NCBI GenBank assembly: GCA_052084925.1
Contig: JBQDEV010000001.1
Span: 248,001 to 312,000, forward strand
Direction: 5' to 3'
Length of the DNA: 64,000 bases
Source: CmP2 sp052084925
GTDB taxonomy: Bacteria > Actinomycetota > Actinomycetes > Actinomycetales > Micrococcaceae
Positions 52,436-61,592 of this stretch are shown here, piece after piece; within the stretch, counting starts at the first letter, position 1, and every line of letters begins with the position of its first letter. The notes below the pieces were generated by a model. It did no database searches and was not told the origin of the DNA. It worked only from the letters and a program-made list of their open reading frames with translations. The position numbers and the translations under genes were made by a program.

Positions 52436-53182
52436 ATGTCCCTGGTGATGCTGTGCGCCGTGTTGATCGGACTGGCGTTGCTCGATTCCGCCACCTACGG
52501 GACCCTGCTCATCCCGCTGTGGCTGCTGATGCGCCCAGGACGGCTGCGCGTGGGCCGGATCGTGCTCTATCTCGGGATCGTCGCCGGCGGATACTTCCTC
52601 ATCGGGGTGCTGTTGCAGCTCGGAGCCGCCGCCCTGCTGGAGGCCTACCGGGAGATGCTCACCTCGCCGACGGCCACGCTCGTCCAGTTCTGGGGCGGGT
52701 TAACGCTGGTGCTGTTGGCCCTGATCGCTCCGATGTTTCGACGACGACGAAAGCTGGACCGGGCCGACCGGCTGGAACCGCCACAACGGCCGGGGCTGCT
52801 GGGTCGGATCCGCCAGCGGGCGGTGGGCCCCGACGCCGAGCGGGGGCCGGTGCTGACCACGATCGTGCCACTCGCGCTGCTTGCCGTGGTGCTGGAAGTG
52901 GCCACCCTGTTCCCGTATCTGGGGGCGATTGGACTGATGACGCAGCACGGTCCCGGGTTCCCCGGAACGCTGGTGCTGCTGGCCGGGTACTGCCTGATCA
53001 TGGTGGCGCCAGCCGCCGCGCTCACGGGCGCACGCGCGCGATGGGGTCAAGAATTCGAAGAGCCGCTGCGCTGGATCGAGGCGCAGGCGGGCTCCGCCAC
53101 CGCCCGCTCGGCGAGCCTCTGGACCCTGGGGGTGCTCGGCGCGGTGCTCGCGGGCAGTGCCGCCTACACGCTGTGGTGGTGA
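52436..53182 (+). CDS. GAP (Sap)-family membrane protein
   Basis: A 248-residue protein with six predicted helices ('MLCAVLIGLALLDSATYGTL', 'LGIVAGGYFLIGVLLQLGAA', 'WGGLTLVLLALIAPMF' and three in the second half) split by a basic cytoplasmic loop (about 102-140). This matches the GAP/Sap family, LysE-like transporters known from mycobacterial lipid export. Substrate unknown. Its 3' end overlaps the convergent 894-residue gene by 19 bases. Confidence 0.72.
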   Translation: MSLVMLCAVLIGLALLDSATYGTLLIPLWLLMRPGRLRVGRIVLYLGIVAGGYFLIGVLLQLGAAALLEAYREMLTSPTATLVQFWGGLTLVLLALIAPMFRRRRKLDRADRLEPPQRPGLLGRIRQRAVGPDAERGPVLTTIVPLALLAVVLEVATLFPYLGAIGLMTQHGPGFPGTLVLLAGYCLIMVAPAAALTGARARWGQEFEEPLRWIEAQAGSATARSASLWTLGVLGAVLAGSAAYTLWW

Positions 53183-55848
53183 GCGCGCTGGGTGCGCAGC
53201 AGCTCGTTGGCGCGGCGGGCGACGTCGCGATCGCGCTGGGCCAAGGTGTCCACGAGCCGCTGCACGTAGCGCACCCGTGACTCCCAGTCCTCGCCCCGCT
53301 GTTCGCGCCGCGGCAGATCTTCCAGGGTCTGCACTTCGCGCCAGGCGGTGACCAGGGAGGACTCGTAGAGTCGCTGATCGGCCACCTCGGCGTCGCCGTC
53401 GGACTCCTGCCCCAGCACCGCCACCATGTCGAGGCGGGAGAGATCCAGTCCCAGGGCGAGCTGGTCGAGCTGATGGCGCAGGTCCTTCAGCTGGGCCCGG
53501 GACGCCCGGGTTCCGGCGCGGCGGCGTCCGCCCTCGACGACGGCGACGCCCACCAGCACCAGGGTCTGGGCGCCGGCCCAGAACGCCAGGGCCACCGTCC
53601 AGAAGATCCCGGACGTGTTCTCCGGCCCGGTCTCCTGGTGGTTGTACTCCATGATCCGCCCGAGATCCAGCAGATCGAAGGACACCAGTTGAGCCGGGAA
53701 AAGATCGGTGTCGGCCGGGCGCCGGTACGGCTCGGTGTAAGTGAACGAATAGTTGCCCAACCGCGAATCCACCCCGGCGCTGATCTCCCCGGTCAGGATG
53801 CCGCCGACGGCCCAGCCGCCGTCGTCGAAGGTCCAGATCGGCATGACGGCCTGCCCGAGCGTCACTTCCCCGGTCACCGGGTCCAGCAGCTCAGGGTTCT
53901 GTACCGCGACGTCGGTTTTGAGCTGCTCGTGCGCCTCCAGCATGTCCCAGTACCCCATCTCGACCCGCCCCTCGCCACGATCCAGGTACTCGGGGCGGTC
54001 CTCGATGACCGCGTAGTCCGCGTAGTCGTCCAGGGGGACCACCGCCACCGTGAGGTCGACCGTGTCGGGCAGCAGGGCGCGATCGTCGGAGGAACCCACC
54101 GAGCGTTCCATGCTGTAGCGCAGAAACTCCAGGGTCAGTTCGGGGGTCATCAGCGGACTGCCCTCGCGCTCTGGGGGCGCGGCCGGGAGCAGGTCCGCGT
54201 CGCCGTAGATGCTGAGGCTGTGCAGGGGCTGGTCGCCCACCAGGGTGCGGCCGTAGCGAGTGTTCGTGTCGGCGTCAGCAACAGCAATCCAGCCGGCGAT
54301 CAATCCGATGGCCACCGGGGCGATGACGCCGAGCCCGATACCCACCGATGCCACAGGGCTGGTCGATGCGGCCGGGTTGGTGGAGGTGTCGGGCGCTGCC
54401 TTCGATGCTGCTCCGGACGCTGCTCCCGATACTGCACCGCGGACGGCCAGCACCCGTTCCAGCGCTTTCAGGGGTCCGGGGGTGCTCAGTCCGAGCAACT
54501 GGCGCAGCCGGGTGAGCGAGTCGGTCTCGCCGGCGGTGATCGAGCGCAGCCGTTCCGTGCTGCGTTCCTCGGCGGCCGCACGGAGTTGGTCGTCGGTGAG
54601 CGAGACGAGCGAGGAGCGCCGTCCTGTCTTCTCCAGCCGTTGCGCGGTGGCTTTCAGCCGGGTCTCGACGTCGTTCCAGCGGGTCAGCAGCTCGGCGTGG
54701 TGCTCCACCAGTCCTGCCGCCGCGGTGTCGTCCTGCTCGTCGTTCTCCTCTGACTCACCGGGCTCCCCTGTTGCTGTCGCCGCTTCCTGCAACAGTTCCA
54801 GCATTTCGGCGCGCAGTCCGCGCAGCTCGGCGTCGTCGTCGCGAATCAGCACCTCATCGAGCGCCTGCACCACGGGGGTGGCCAGCCGATCGAGCACGGT
54901 ACGCGATCCGGCGTGCCCGGAATGCAGCTCGGCCGCGGCCGCCACGGCTTCGGCTCGACGGCGCAGGTCCAGCGTATCCGCCTCGAACTTCGTCAGCGTC
55001 TCGTCGTCCTCGGGTTTCAGCACCGCCCACTGCGCCAGCTCCCGCTCGGTGCGGGCCAGATCCATGCTCCGTCGGCGCACCCCGCGCCATTGGTTGCGTA
55101 GCTTCTTCTCCGCCGACACCACCTGCGCTTCGAGGGTGTCCACCTCCAGTACGGAGCGCGCCAGCCGCAGTCGACCAGTGTCGAAACGGCGCTTCCGCTC
55201 GCGTTCGGCCCGCCGATCCCGCAGCCACAGGTACATCACACCGAGCGCGGCGAACAGCGGCAGCGCGGTGAGCGACCCCCAGAACACGGTGGAGCGGTTG
55301 CCGCCGTCGAAGTACAGGTCGGAGGCGGTGGAGGCCGCGCCGACAATGGCACTCGGGCCGTGGCCCAGGGTGCGGTTATTGATGAAGGTCGCCCGGATTT
55401 CGGTGGAGACCCGGTAGTGGTCCCCGGAGTCCTCGCCGTCGAAGGCGACGCGGGTGAAATCGGAGAGAAAGAGATCCGGATCCTCGACGTCGTCTCCGAT
55501 GGACATCAGCACATCTGCGTCCCCGGTCTCGCCTCGGTAGTGCTCTGCCCATTCCAGGTCACGTTCCACCACGTGCAGCGTGAACGGCTCGTACACACGC
55601 AGCCCCCGCTGCTCGGCGGCGTACTCCACCGATTCCTGGGTGATGCCGTAGGGCAGGTCGTCGTCGATAATGAACTCGACCTGATGCTCGGGCACCACGG
55701 TGATCTGTCCATATCCGACGACGCCGAGGCCGACCGAGAGTCCGGCGAGCGCCAGGGCGCCCCAGACCGAACGCCACGCCGCGCGCAACGTCTTCCGGGG
55801 TGCCTGCGGGGGTCGCTGCTGCTGGGTGGATGACGTTTCGGCGCTCAC
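53164..55848 (-). CDS. 894-residue multi-domain membrane protein of unknown function
   Basis: Four hydrophobic segments are visible at about 28-50, 187-209, 501-525 and 748-772. Between the first two lies a 135-residue, Asp/Glu-rich domain presumably outside the cell; 210-470 is a charged, helical, probably coiled-coil cytoplasmic region; 526-745 is a second presumed external domain; the tail is helical and cytoplasmic. A Ser/Ala/Thr-rich linker (471-500) precedes the third helix. The GTG at 55848 lacks a Shine-Dalgarno and has TACGAT just upstream, so a leaderless transcript is possible. It may belong to the DUF5129-like actinobacterial proteins, but I cannot confirm this. The two similar halves suggest a sensor or secretion role, which is unproven. 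Confidence 0.65.
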   Translation of the reverse strand: MSAETSSTQQQRPPQAPRKTLRAAWRSVWGALALAGLSVGLGVVGYGQITVVPEHQVEFIIDDDLPYGITQESVEYAAEQRGLRVYEPFTLHVVERDLEWAEHYRGETGDADVLMSIGDDVEDPDLFLSDFTRVAFDGEDSGDHYRVSTEIRATFINNRTLGHGPSAIVGAASTASDLYFDGGNRSTVFWGSLTALPLFAALGVMYLWLRDRRAERERKRRFDTGRLRLARSVLEVDTLEAQVVSAEKKLRNQWRGVRRRSMDLARTERELAQWAVLKPEDDETLTKFEADTLDLRRRAEAVAAAAELHSGHAGSRTVLDRLATPVVQALDEVLIRDDDAELRGLRAEMLELLQEAATATGEPGESEENDEQDDTAAAGLVEHHAELLTRWNDVETRLKATAQRLEKTGRRSSLVSLTDDQLRAAAEERSTERLRSITAGETDSLTRLRQLLGLSTPGPLKALERVLAVRGAVSGAASGAASKAAPDTSTNPAASTSPVASVGIGLGVIAPVAIGLIAGWIAVADADTNTRYGRTLVGDQPLHSLSIYGDADLLPAAPPEREGSPLMTPELTLEFLRYSMERSVGSSDDRALLPDTVDLTVAVVPLDDYADYAVIEDRPEYLDRGEGRVEMGYWDMLEAHEQLKTDVAVQNPELLDPVTGEVTLGQAVMPIWTFDDGGWAVGGILTGEISAGVDSRLGNYSFTYTEPYRRPADTDLFPAQLVSFDLLDLGRIMEYNHQETGPENTSGIFWTVALAFWAGAQTLVLVGVAVVEGGRRRAGTRASRAQLKDLRHQLDQLALGLDLSRLDMVAVLGQESDGDAEVADQRLYESSLVTAWREVQTLEDLPRREQRGEDWESRVRYVQRLVDTLAQRDRDVARRANELLRTQRAHHHSV

Positions 55849-55906
55849 GCTACATATCGTAAGCGAACGCCGCCTAAGAGCCCGGTGTGAGCTGGACTCA
55901 GCGACC

Positions 55907-57148
55907 TTAGGCGAACGCGGACTTGCCCGTCAGGTCGCGGCCGATGAGAAGCGCCTGCACGGATTCGGTGCCCTCGTAGGTGGTGATCGCCTCAATATCA
56001 GCCATGTGGCGGATGACCCCGTGCTCGATGAGGATGCCGTTGCCGCCCATCAGGTCGCGGGCCTCCACCGCGATGCGGCGGGCCAGCCGGGTGTTGTTGT
56101 ACTTCGCCAGCGAGGCTTGCGTCGGGCGCAGCTTTCCGGCGGCTTCCAGTTCCGCTAACTGGGCGCAGTAGAGCTGCATGGTGGTCAGTTCGGAGAGCAT
56201 CCGGGTGAGCCGCTCCTGCACCAGCTGGTGCTGGGAGAGCAGTTTGCCGAACTGCTTGCGCTGGTTCGCGTAGCTCAGCGCGGCCTCGAAACAGCCGGTG
56301 GCGTGACCCAGTGCCGACCAGGCGACGCCGAGCCGGGTGGCGTAGAGCACCGTGGAGGCGTCCTTGAAGGTGTGGGTGCCGGGCAGCACCGCATCCTGCG
56401 GGAGGGCAAGGTCGGTGAGGGTGATGTAGGCCTGGTCGATGGCCCGCAGGGATGCCTTTCCGCGGATCACCTCACCGTGGTATCCCGGGGTCTCCTGTGG
56501 GACGGCGAAGCAGCGCACCCCGCCGTGATCCTCGGCTCCTTCGGAATCGACCCGCGCCCACACGAAGGTCACCCCACCGGCGGCACCGTTGCCGATCCAC
56601 TTTTTGGTGCCGTTGAGCACCCAGGAACCGTCTGCTTGTCGGGATGCCGTCGTTTCCAGCCCGGCCGAATCGGAGCCGTGGTCTGGCTCGGTGAGGGCGA
56701 ACGCGCCCGGCATGGTGCCCTGCGCCAGCGACTTCACGTAGCGGTCCTGCTGTTCCTCGGAGCCGAATAGTGCCACGGTGCGCAGCGCCAGCCCGCCCTG
56801 CACGGCGAGCACGGTGCCCAGGGAGCCGTCGATGCGAGAGAGTTCCATGTTCACCAGTCCGGCCGACAGCGGTGAGAGCAGTTCGACGTCGGGGTGCTCC
56901 ACGCCGTCGCCCATCAGCCCAGCGGCGCCGAGACCCTCGACGACGTGTAGCGGGTAGCGGTACTCGTCCCAGGCCTGGGTGAGCTCCTCCTGCACGGATT
57001 CTCCATAGGCGCGGGCGCGTTGCCAGACCTCGCGATCCGCGGCTGGAATGTCGGCGAACACCTCGTAGTAGTCGATATCGAGGGCGTCGGTGACACGGTA
57101 TGCGGGCTCAAGATGGCCGGGGAGGCCGGAGGGTGTGTTCTGAGTCAT
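55907..57148 (-). CDS. Acyl-CoA dehydrogenase (glutaryl-CoA dehydrogenase-like)
   Basis: A 413-residue FAD enzyme. 'AFALTEPDHGSDSAGLETTA' and 'WVLNGTKKWIGNG' form the flavin-contact region, and 'YANQRKQFGKLLSQHQLVQE' and 'LMGGNGILIEHGVIRHMADI' are family hallmarks. The catalytic Glu is in 'TYEGTESVQALLIGRDLTG', a C-terminal pattern close to glutaryl-CoA dehydrogenases. It is 108 bases downstream of the SDR gene on the same strand and may extend that operon. The acyl-CoA substrate is unknown. Confidence 0.87.
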   Translation of the reverse strand: MTQNTPSGLPGHLEPAYRVTDALDIDYYEVFADIPAADREVWQRARAYGESVQEELTQAWDEYRYPLHVVEGLGAAGLMGDGVEHPDVELLSPLSAGLVNMELSRIDGSLGTVLAVQGGLALRTVALFGSEEQQDRYVKSLAQGTMPGAFALTEPDHGSDSAGLETTASRQADGSWVLNGTKKWIGNGAAGGVTFVWARVDSEGAEDHGGVRCFAVPQETPGYHGEVIRGKASLRAIDQAYITLTDLALPQDAVLPGTHTFKDASTVLYATRLGVAWSALGHATGCFEAALSYANQRKQFGKLLSQHQLVQERLTRMLSELTTMQLYCAQLAELEAAGKLRPTQASLAKYNNTRLARRIAVEARDLMGGNGILIEHGVIRHMADIEAITTYEGTESVQALLIGRDLTGKSAFA

Positions 57149-57256
57149 ACCTCATACTCTACGTCTCGGTAATCTCCGCGCCAAGAGGAGCCGAGAGCAA
57201 TCCGTTGCGATCGAGTTGCATGCCAACCTCCCGGCCCGCCTGCGACGGGGCGGCTG

Positions 57257-58018
57257 TCATTGAGCTACATATCCGCCGTCAACGGACCACGTCGCCCCGG
57301 TCACGAAAGAGGCGGCGTCGGAACACAGGAACGCCACCACCTCGGCCACTTCCTCCGGCGTCCCCAGCCGACCCAGGGGCATCCGGGCTACCATCTGCGA
57401 GCGCACGTCCTCGTCCAGGTTCGCCACCAGCGGGGTGTCCACATACCCCGGCGCGACGGCGTTGACCCGAATGCCCTGGTCGGCGTAGGTCAGCGCGGTG
57501 GAGCGCACCAGGTTCGTGATGCCAGCCTTCGCCGCCGAGTACGACGTTGAGTTTGCTTGTCCCACCAGCCCCAGGATGGACGACAGCGCCACCACAGATC
57601 CCGCGCCCGTACGTTGCAGGTGCGCCAGCGCGTGCTTGAAGCACAGCGCGGTACCGGTCAGGTTGACCTCGAGCACCCGCCGCCACCGGTCCACGTCCAA
57701 CTCATGGATCGGCGCCTTCGGTTCGGCCACCCCGGCGTTGGCCACCAGCACATCCAGTCGCCCGGTACGCTCCACGGCGTGGTTCATCAACGCCGATACC
57801 GAGTCCTCGTCGGTCACATCGGCATGCACGGCGACGACGTCAAACCCCGCCCCGCGCAGACCCGCAGCGGCCTCCTCGGCACGAGCGTCGACGTCGCCAA
57901 TCACCACACTGCACCCCTGCTCGCCCAGCTTTCGCGCCACGGCGGCACCGATGCCGGAGGCGGCACCGGTGACCACTGCGGTGCGAGTCCGGCCGACACC
58001 GTCGGCGTCGTCGCTCAT
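57257..58018 (-). CDS. Short-chain dehydrogenase/reductase
   Basis: A 253-residue classical SDR: 'VTGAASGIGAAVARKL', 'VANAGVAEP' in place of NNAG, catalytic Ser in 'VALSSILG', 'YSAAKAG' for YxxxK, and the C-terminal 'FVTGATWSVDGG'. It overlaps the upstream flavoprotein gene by four bases, so the two should act together. Oxidation of a ring hydroxyl to the ketone that the flavoproteins then desaturate is a natural role (ChcB-like if the substrate is 4-hydroxycyclohexanecarboxylate). That substrate is a hypothesis. Confidence 0.85.
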   Translation of the reverse strand: MSDDADGVGRTRTAVVTGAASGIGAAVARKLGEQGCSVVIGDVDARAEEAAAGLRGAGFDVVAVHADVTDEDSVSALMNHAVERTGRLDVLVANAGVAEPKAPIHELDVDRWRRVLEVNLTGTALCFKHALAHLQRTGAGSVVALSSILGLVGQANSTSYSAAKAGITNLVRSTALTYADQGIRVNAVAPGYVDTPLVANLDEDVRSQMVARMPLGRLGTPEEVAEVVAFLCSDAASFVTGATWSVDGGYVAQ

Positions 58019-59784
58019 CCGCCGCTGACCTCCGCAGCCCGCTGAGCAGCCTCCGCCCGCGTCGCGCTGCGGGCCAGTTCAGCGATATCGCGACCCATCC
58101 GGTAGCCAAACACCAGGGCCGGGCCGATGTGCGAGCCGTAACCGGGGTAGCCCCCACCGAACACCGACACCGCCGAGGCGCCCACCGAGTAGAGCCCCTC
58201 AATGCTGGTCCCATCGGGCCGCAGCACGCCCGAGTGGGCGTCGACATCGATCCCGGCGAAAGAACCGAGATCACCCATCTGGATCTTTGCCGCGTAGTAG
58301 GGCGCCTTGTCCAGCGGAGCCAGGTTCGGGTTCGGCTGGTGCTCGGGGTCACCGCGGAAGTGATTATAAGCAGTGGAGCCGCGCCCGAACGCCGGGTCCT
58401 CGCCGCGTTCGGCGCCGGCGTTGAAATCGCGCAGGGTGCCCCGCAGGTTCTCCACCGGTACGTTGATCTTCTCGGCCAGCTCCTCCAGCGTCTCCCCCTT
58501 CACCAGGTATCCGGTGTCGTAGAAATACTTGCGCGGGATCGGCCACGGTTTCGCGTAGCCGATACCGTATTTGTGCATGCATTTCTCGTCAGCGATCACC
58601 CAGGCCGCGGTGGCCCGAGAGTCCTTCTGGTGCTCCAGCAGGGCGCGACCGAAATCGTGATAGCTCAGTGCTTCGTTGCCGAAGCGCTGGCCGTTCGGAT
58701 CCACGGTAATCATGCCGGGCAGGCCGATCTGGCGCAGGTGCGGGAACAACCGCTGGGTGCCGTTGAGGTGTTGGAACACAGTCACCGGCGCCCAGGATCC
58801 GGGGGTGAACACGTCGTTGTTGATGGTTCCTCCCGCCGCGATCGCCATCTCAGCACTACTGCCGTCGTGGCCCTGGGTGGGGGTGAAGTGGTTGTCACCG
58901 TTCGGATCGTGCGGGAAGTACCGCTGACGCAGTTCCTTGTTGCCGGTAAACCCGCCGCCGGCGAGCACCACGCCCAGCCGCGCATGCACGGTGCCGGAGT
59001 GCTTCCCGCCCAGAACCGCACCCGTCACCCGGCCTTCGTCGTCCTGCACCAGCGTTTCCACCGGCGCCGACGTCCAGATCCGCACCCCTTTGGCGAGGGC
59101 GGAGGCGACCATCCGGGTGATGAGCGCGGAGCCGTTGGTGCGTTTCAGCGGCTGCTGCGCCACGGCTTTGTCAGCCCAGGTCTTCAGCAGTTTCCGCGCC
59201 ACATAGCTGAACGACTTGATCGACTGATTGGCATGGAAGAACTCGTTCAGGTCTGGCCCCACCTGCGGCATGTAGCCGAACACGGTGTAGGAGGACAGGT
59301 AGGGTTGCAGTTCCTTGCGGCGCTCCCCCAACATGCGCACATCCGCGTCGTCGGGCAGGATCGCCCGGCCACCCAGCCGCGCACCGGGCAGGTCCATCTG
59401 ATAGTCGGGCGCTTTCTCCGGGTAAACAAAGTTGACGTCGGTGTTCTCCTCGAAGAACGTGATCGCTTCGGGGACGGTGTCCAAGAACGCCGCCACCCCG
59501 TCCGGATTGTAGGTGTCCGGGGCGAGTTCCTTCAGGTAGGCCTCCACCTCCTCCCGGGTGTCCTCGCTCTGCGCGGCCCCGCGCGGGTTGCCCGGCACCC
59601 AGGCCCAGCCGGCGGAGATCGCCGTCGTCCCGCCGAAGTGCGGGGCTTGCTCAGCAACGATCACGTTGAGACCCTGGTGCGCGGCGGCCAGGGCGGCGGC
59701 CAGGCCCGAGGCTCCGGATCCCACCACCAGAACGTCACAGCGGTGCGTGGGTGCGGAAACAGATCGATCAGGCGTAGAAGTCAT
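58015..59784 (-). CDS. KstD-like FAD-dependent dehydrogenase (first of two)
   Basis: A 589-residue flavoprotein of the 3-ketosteroid delta1-dehydrogenase/fumarate reductase superfamily. The FAD motif is 'VLVVGSGASGLAAALAAAHQ', then 'GGTTAISAGWAWVPG'; near the C terminus 'KAPYYAAKIQMGDLGSFAGI' and 'GLYSVGASAVSVFGGGYPGY' follow the KstD pattern. Such enzymes abstract hydrogens alpha/beta to a ring ketone. The ATG at 59784 is preferred over a GTG four codons upstream, although the Shine-Dalgarno is weak. The second KstD-like gene, an SDR, an MHS transporter and no steroid ring-cleavage genes nearby suggest a smaller cyclic ketone. See the finding on 4-oxocyclohexanecarboxylate. Confidence 0.83.
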   Translation of the reverse strand: MTSTPDRSVSAPTHRCDVLVVGSGASGLAAALAAAHQGLNVIVAEQAPHFGGTTAISAGWAWVPGNPRGAAQSEDTREEVEAYLKELAPDTYNPDGVAAFLDTVPEAITFFEENTDVNFVYPEKAPDYQMDLPGARLGGRAILPDDADVRMLGERRKELQPYLSSYTVFGYMPQVGPDLNEFFHANQSIKSFSYVARKLLKTWADKAVAQQPLKRTNGSALITRMVASALAKGVRIWTSAPVETLVQDDEGRVTGAVLGGKHSGTVHARLGVVLAGGGFTGNKELRQRYFPHDPNGDNHFTPTQGHDGSSAEMAIAAGGTINNDVFTPGSWAPVTVFQHLNGTQRLFPHLRQIGLPGMITVDPNGQRFGNEALSYHDFGRALLEHQKDSRATAAWVIADEKCMHKYGIGYAKPWPIPRKYFYDTGYLVKGETLEELAEKINVPVENLRGTLRDFNAGAERGEDPAFGRGSTAYNHFRGDPEHQPNPNLAPLDKAPYYAAKIQMGDLGSFAGIDVDAHSGVLRPDGTSIEGLYSVGASAVSVFGGGYPGYGSHIGPALVFGYRMGRDIAELARSATRAEAAQRAAEVSGG

Positions 59785-59806
59785 CAAAGTACTCACTTTC
59801 GAAGAA

Positions 59807-61291
59807 TCAGACGAGCGTCTTGCTGGTCACGTTGGTCTGGCTGGTCGGGCTGGTCGAGGTGGACGGGTTCGCCGGGACAGCTGCCGCTGCTTCGGCCGCA
59901 TCCAGTTCGTCCCATTTGCCGGTGGCACGCAGATACGGTTCACCCAGGCGGTGAATCGGCGTCTTCGCGGTCTCGCGGGCGGTGAGTCCGGCGACGACGG
60001 CGATCACGGCACAGGTCGCGCCGAAGATCGCGACCGGAACCCAGCCGAAGGTCCCCTCGGTCATCAGCAGTCCGCCGATCATCGGGCCAAAGCCCGCCAC
60101 CAGCAGGCCCAGCTGGTTGCCCATGGCCATCCCGGTGTAGCGCACCGGGGACGCGAACAGCTCACCGAAGTACGAGGTCCATACCCCATTGAACCCGGAG
60201 TAAGCCACCGTCATGAACAGCACCGAGACCAGGAACACCAGCCAGATGTTGCCCGTTCCCAGGGCGAGGAAGTAAACGAAGATCAGGGCCGCGCAGCTGA
60301 TGAAGGATCCGAGCATCAGCGGCTTGCGCCCGATGCGGTCGCTCAGCGCTCCGGCCAGCGGCATGATGAACATCGACAGCCCGATCGCCACGGCGTTGAC
60401 CACCAGAATCTGGGTCCGCTCGAACCCGGCGTTCGTCGTGGCATAGGAGAGACCGAAAACGGTGAACACGGTCTGCATGACCGAGAAGATCGACATGCAC
60501 AGCACGCGCAGCACATCGGTGCCCTGGTAGGCCAGCACATCCTTGGCTGGCAGCTTCTTGATCTCGCCGGCTTCGGCGACGTCTTCCTCGAACACGGGTG
60601 TTTCATCCAGTCGGGTCCGCACCCAGAAGGCCAGCGCCAGAACGGCGACGGAGAGCCAGAACGGGATCCGCCAGCCCCAGGACATGAGCTGTTCCTCGGG
60701 CATCGCGGCGATCGGAATGAACACCACGGTGGAGAGCACCATGCCCGAGGCATAACCGGTCATCACAAAGGAGGTGAAGAAACCGCGCCGATGCTCCGGT
60801 GAATGCTCGATCGTCAACGACGACGCTCCGGCCGACTCGGCTCCCGCCGAGAACCCCTGGGCCAGACGGCAGATCACCAGCAGGACGGTGGCGGTCACCC
60901 CAATCTGCTCATAGGTCGGCAGCAGGCCGATGCACAGGGAGGCGATGCCCATGAGCAGCAGCACGAACAACAGCACGTTCTTGCGGCCCAGCCGATCACC
61001 GAAGTGACCCATCACGAGTCCGCCCAGCGGACGGGCCACGTAGGCCACACCGAACGTGGCGAACGCGGCGACGGTGGCGACCACCGGGTTGCCGCCGGGG
61101 AAGAACAGCTGCGGAAACACCAGGGCGGCCGCGGTGCCGTAGATGAAGAAGTCGTAGTACTCCAGGGTGGACCCGAGGAAGGACGCGAACGCTGCCTTCT
61201 TCGGGGTGCGCTTGTGCTCATTCCCCGACCCGGTCGGAGACGTGCTCGCACCAGGTTCGGCGACGGTGGCGGGGTGGATGGTGTGTTTCAC
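59807..61291 (-). CDS. MHS-family MFS transporter
   Basis: A 494-residue, 12-helix transporter: 'GSTLEYYDFFIYGTAAALVF' in helix 1, 'RPLGGLVMGHFGDRLGRKN' in loop 2-3 and 'GFSAGAESAGASSLTIEHS' in helix 5. The start is GTG at 61291, 5 bases after the Dabb gene, with GGAGCG upstream. The C-terminal 45 residues are a Ser/Thr/Pro-rich cytoplasmic tail encoded by CTGGTC-like repeats. It probably imports the substrate of the flavoprotein/SDR operon. Confidence 0.85.
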   Translation of the reverse strand: MKHTIHPATVAEPGASTSPTGSGNEHKRTPKKAAFASFLGSTLEYYDFFIYGTAAALVFPQLFFPGGNPVVATVAAFATFGVAYVARPLGGLVMGHFGDRLGRKNVLLFVLLLMGIASLCIGLLPTYEQIGVTATVLLVICRLAQGFSAGAESAGASSLTIEHSPEHRRGFFTSFVMTGYASGMVLSTVVFIPIAAMPEEQLMSWGWRIPFWLSVAVLALAFWVRTRLDETPVFEEDVAEAGEIKKLPAKDVLAYQGTDVLRVLCMSIFSVMQTVFTVFGLSYATTNAGFERTQILVVNAVAIGLSMFIMPLAGALSDRIGRKPLMLGSFISCAALIFVYFLALGTGNIWLVFLVSVLFMTVAYSGFNGVWTSYFGELFASPVRYTGMAMGNQLGLLVAGFGPMIGGLLMTEGTFGWVPVAIFGATCAVIAVVAGLTARETAKTPIHRLGEPYLRATGKWDELDAAEAAAAVPANPSTSTSPTSQTNVTSKTLV

Positions 61292-61295
61292 GGGG

Positions 61296-61592
61296 TCACG
61301 CTCCCAAAGTGAAGTCGACGTAGGCCAGCTCGGCTACGTTCGGCAGTGAATAGATCTTGATGGCCTCGTGGGCCGGATGGGTGTTGTACACCTCGATATC
61401 CTCGACGCGTTCGAAATCGGCGACGATCACGTGGTCCCACGACTTCTCCGTGTGCAGCAGGTCGGCGCCGTGGACCAGGCGGATGAGGCCGGGGATCTGC
61501 CCGACCATGCGCTCCAGACCCTCGACCCACTGGGCGCGGATCTCGTCGGTGAAGGTCGGCTTCCAGCGGAACATGACCACGTGGCGGATCAT
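61296..61592 (-). CDS. Dabb-family (stress-responsive A/B barrel) small protein
   Basis: A 98-residue ferredoxin-like-fold protein: 'MIRHVVMFRWKPTFTDE', 'HVIVADFERVEDIEVYNTHP' and 'HEAI' are the usual Dabb pattern. Its start overlaps the stop of the second KstD-like gene by four bases. Dabb proteins in catabolic operons often act as small cyclases or enzymes on polyketide- or aromatic-like ketones, but no active site can be claimed here. Confidence 0.82.
   Translation of the reverse strand: MIRHVVMFRWKPTFTDEIRAQWVEGLERMVGQIPGLIRLVHGADLLHTEKSWDHVIVADFERVEDIEVYNTHPAHEAIKIYSLPNVAELAYVDFTLGA

Noticed and set aside
53473..54753. 426-codon plus-strand frame opposite the 894-residue gene
   Set aside because: No family pattern and composition of a shadow frame. 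The minus-strand frame is twice as long and has coherent membrane topology.
59815..59860. CTGGTC tandem repeat as a mobile or regulatory repeat
   Set aside because: It lies in the coding sequence for a Ser/Thr-rich tail of the MHS transporter and is irregular; low-complexity protein sequence explains it.
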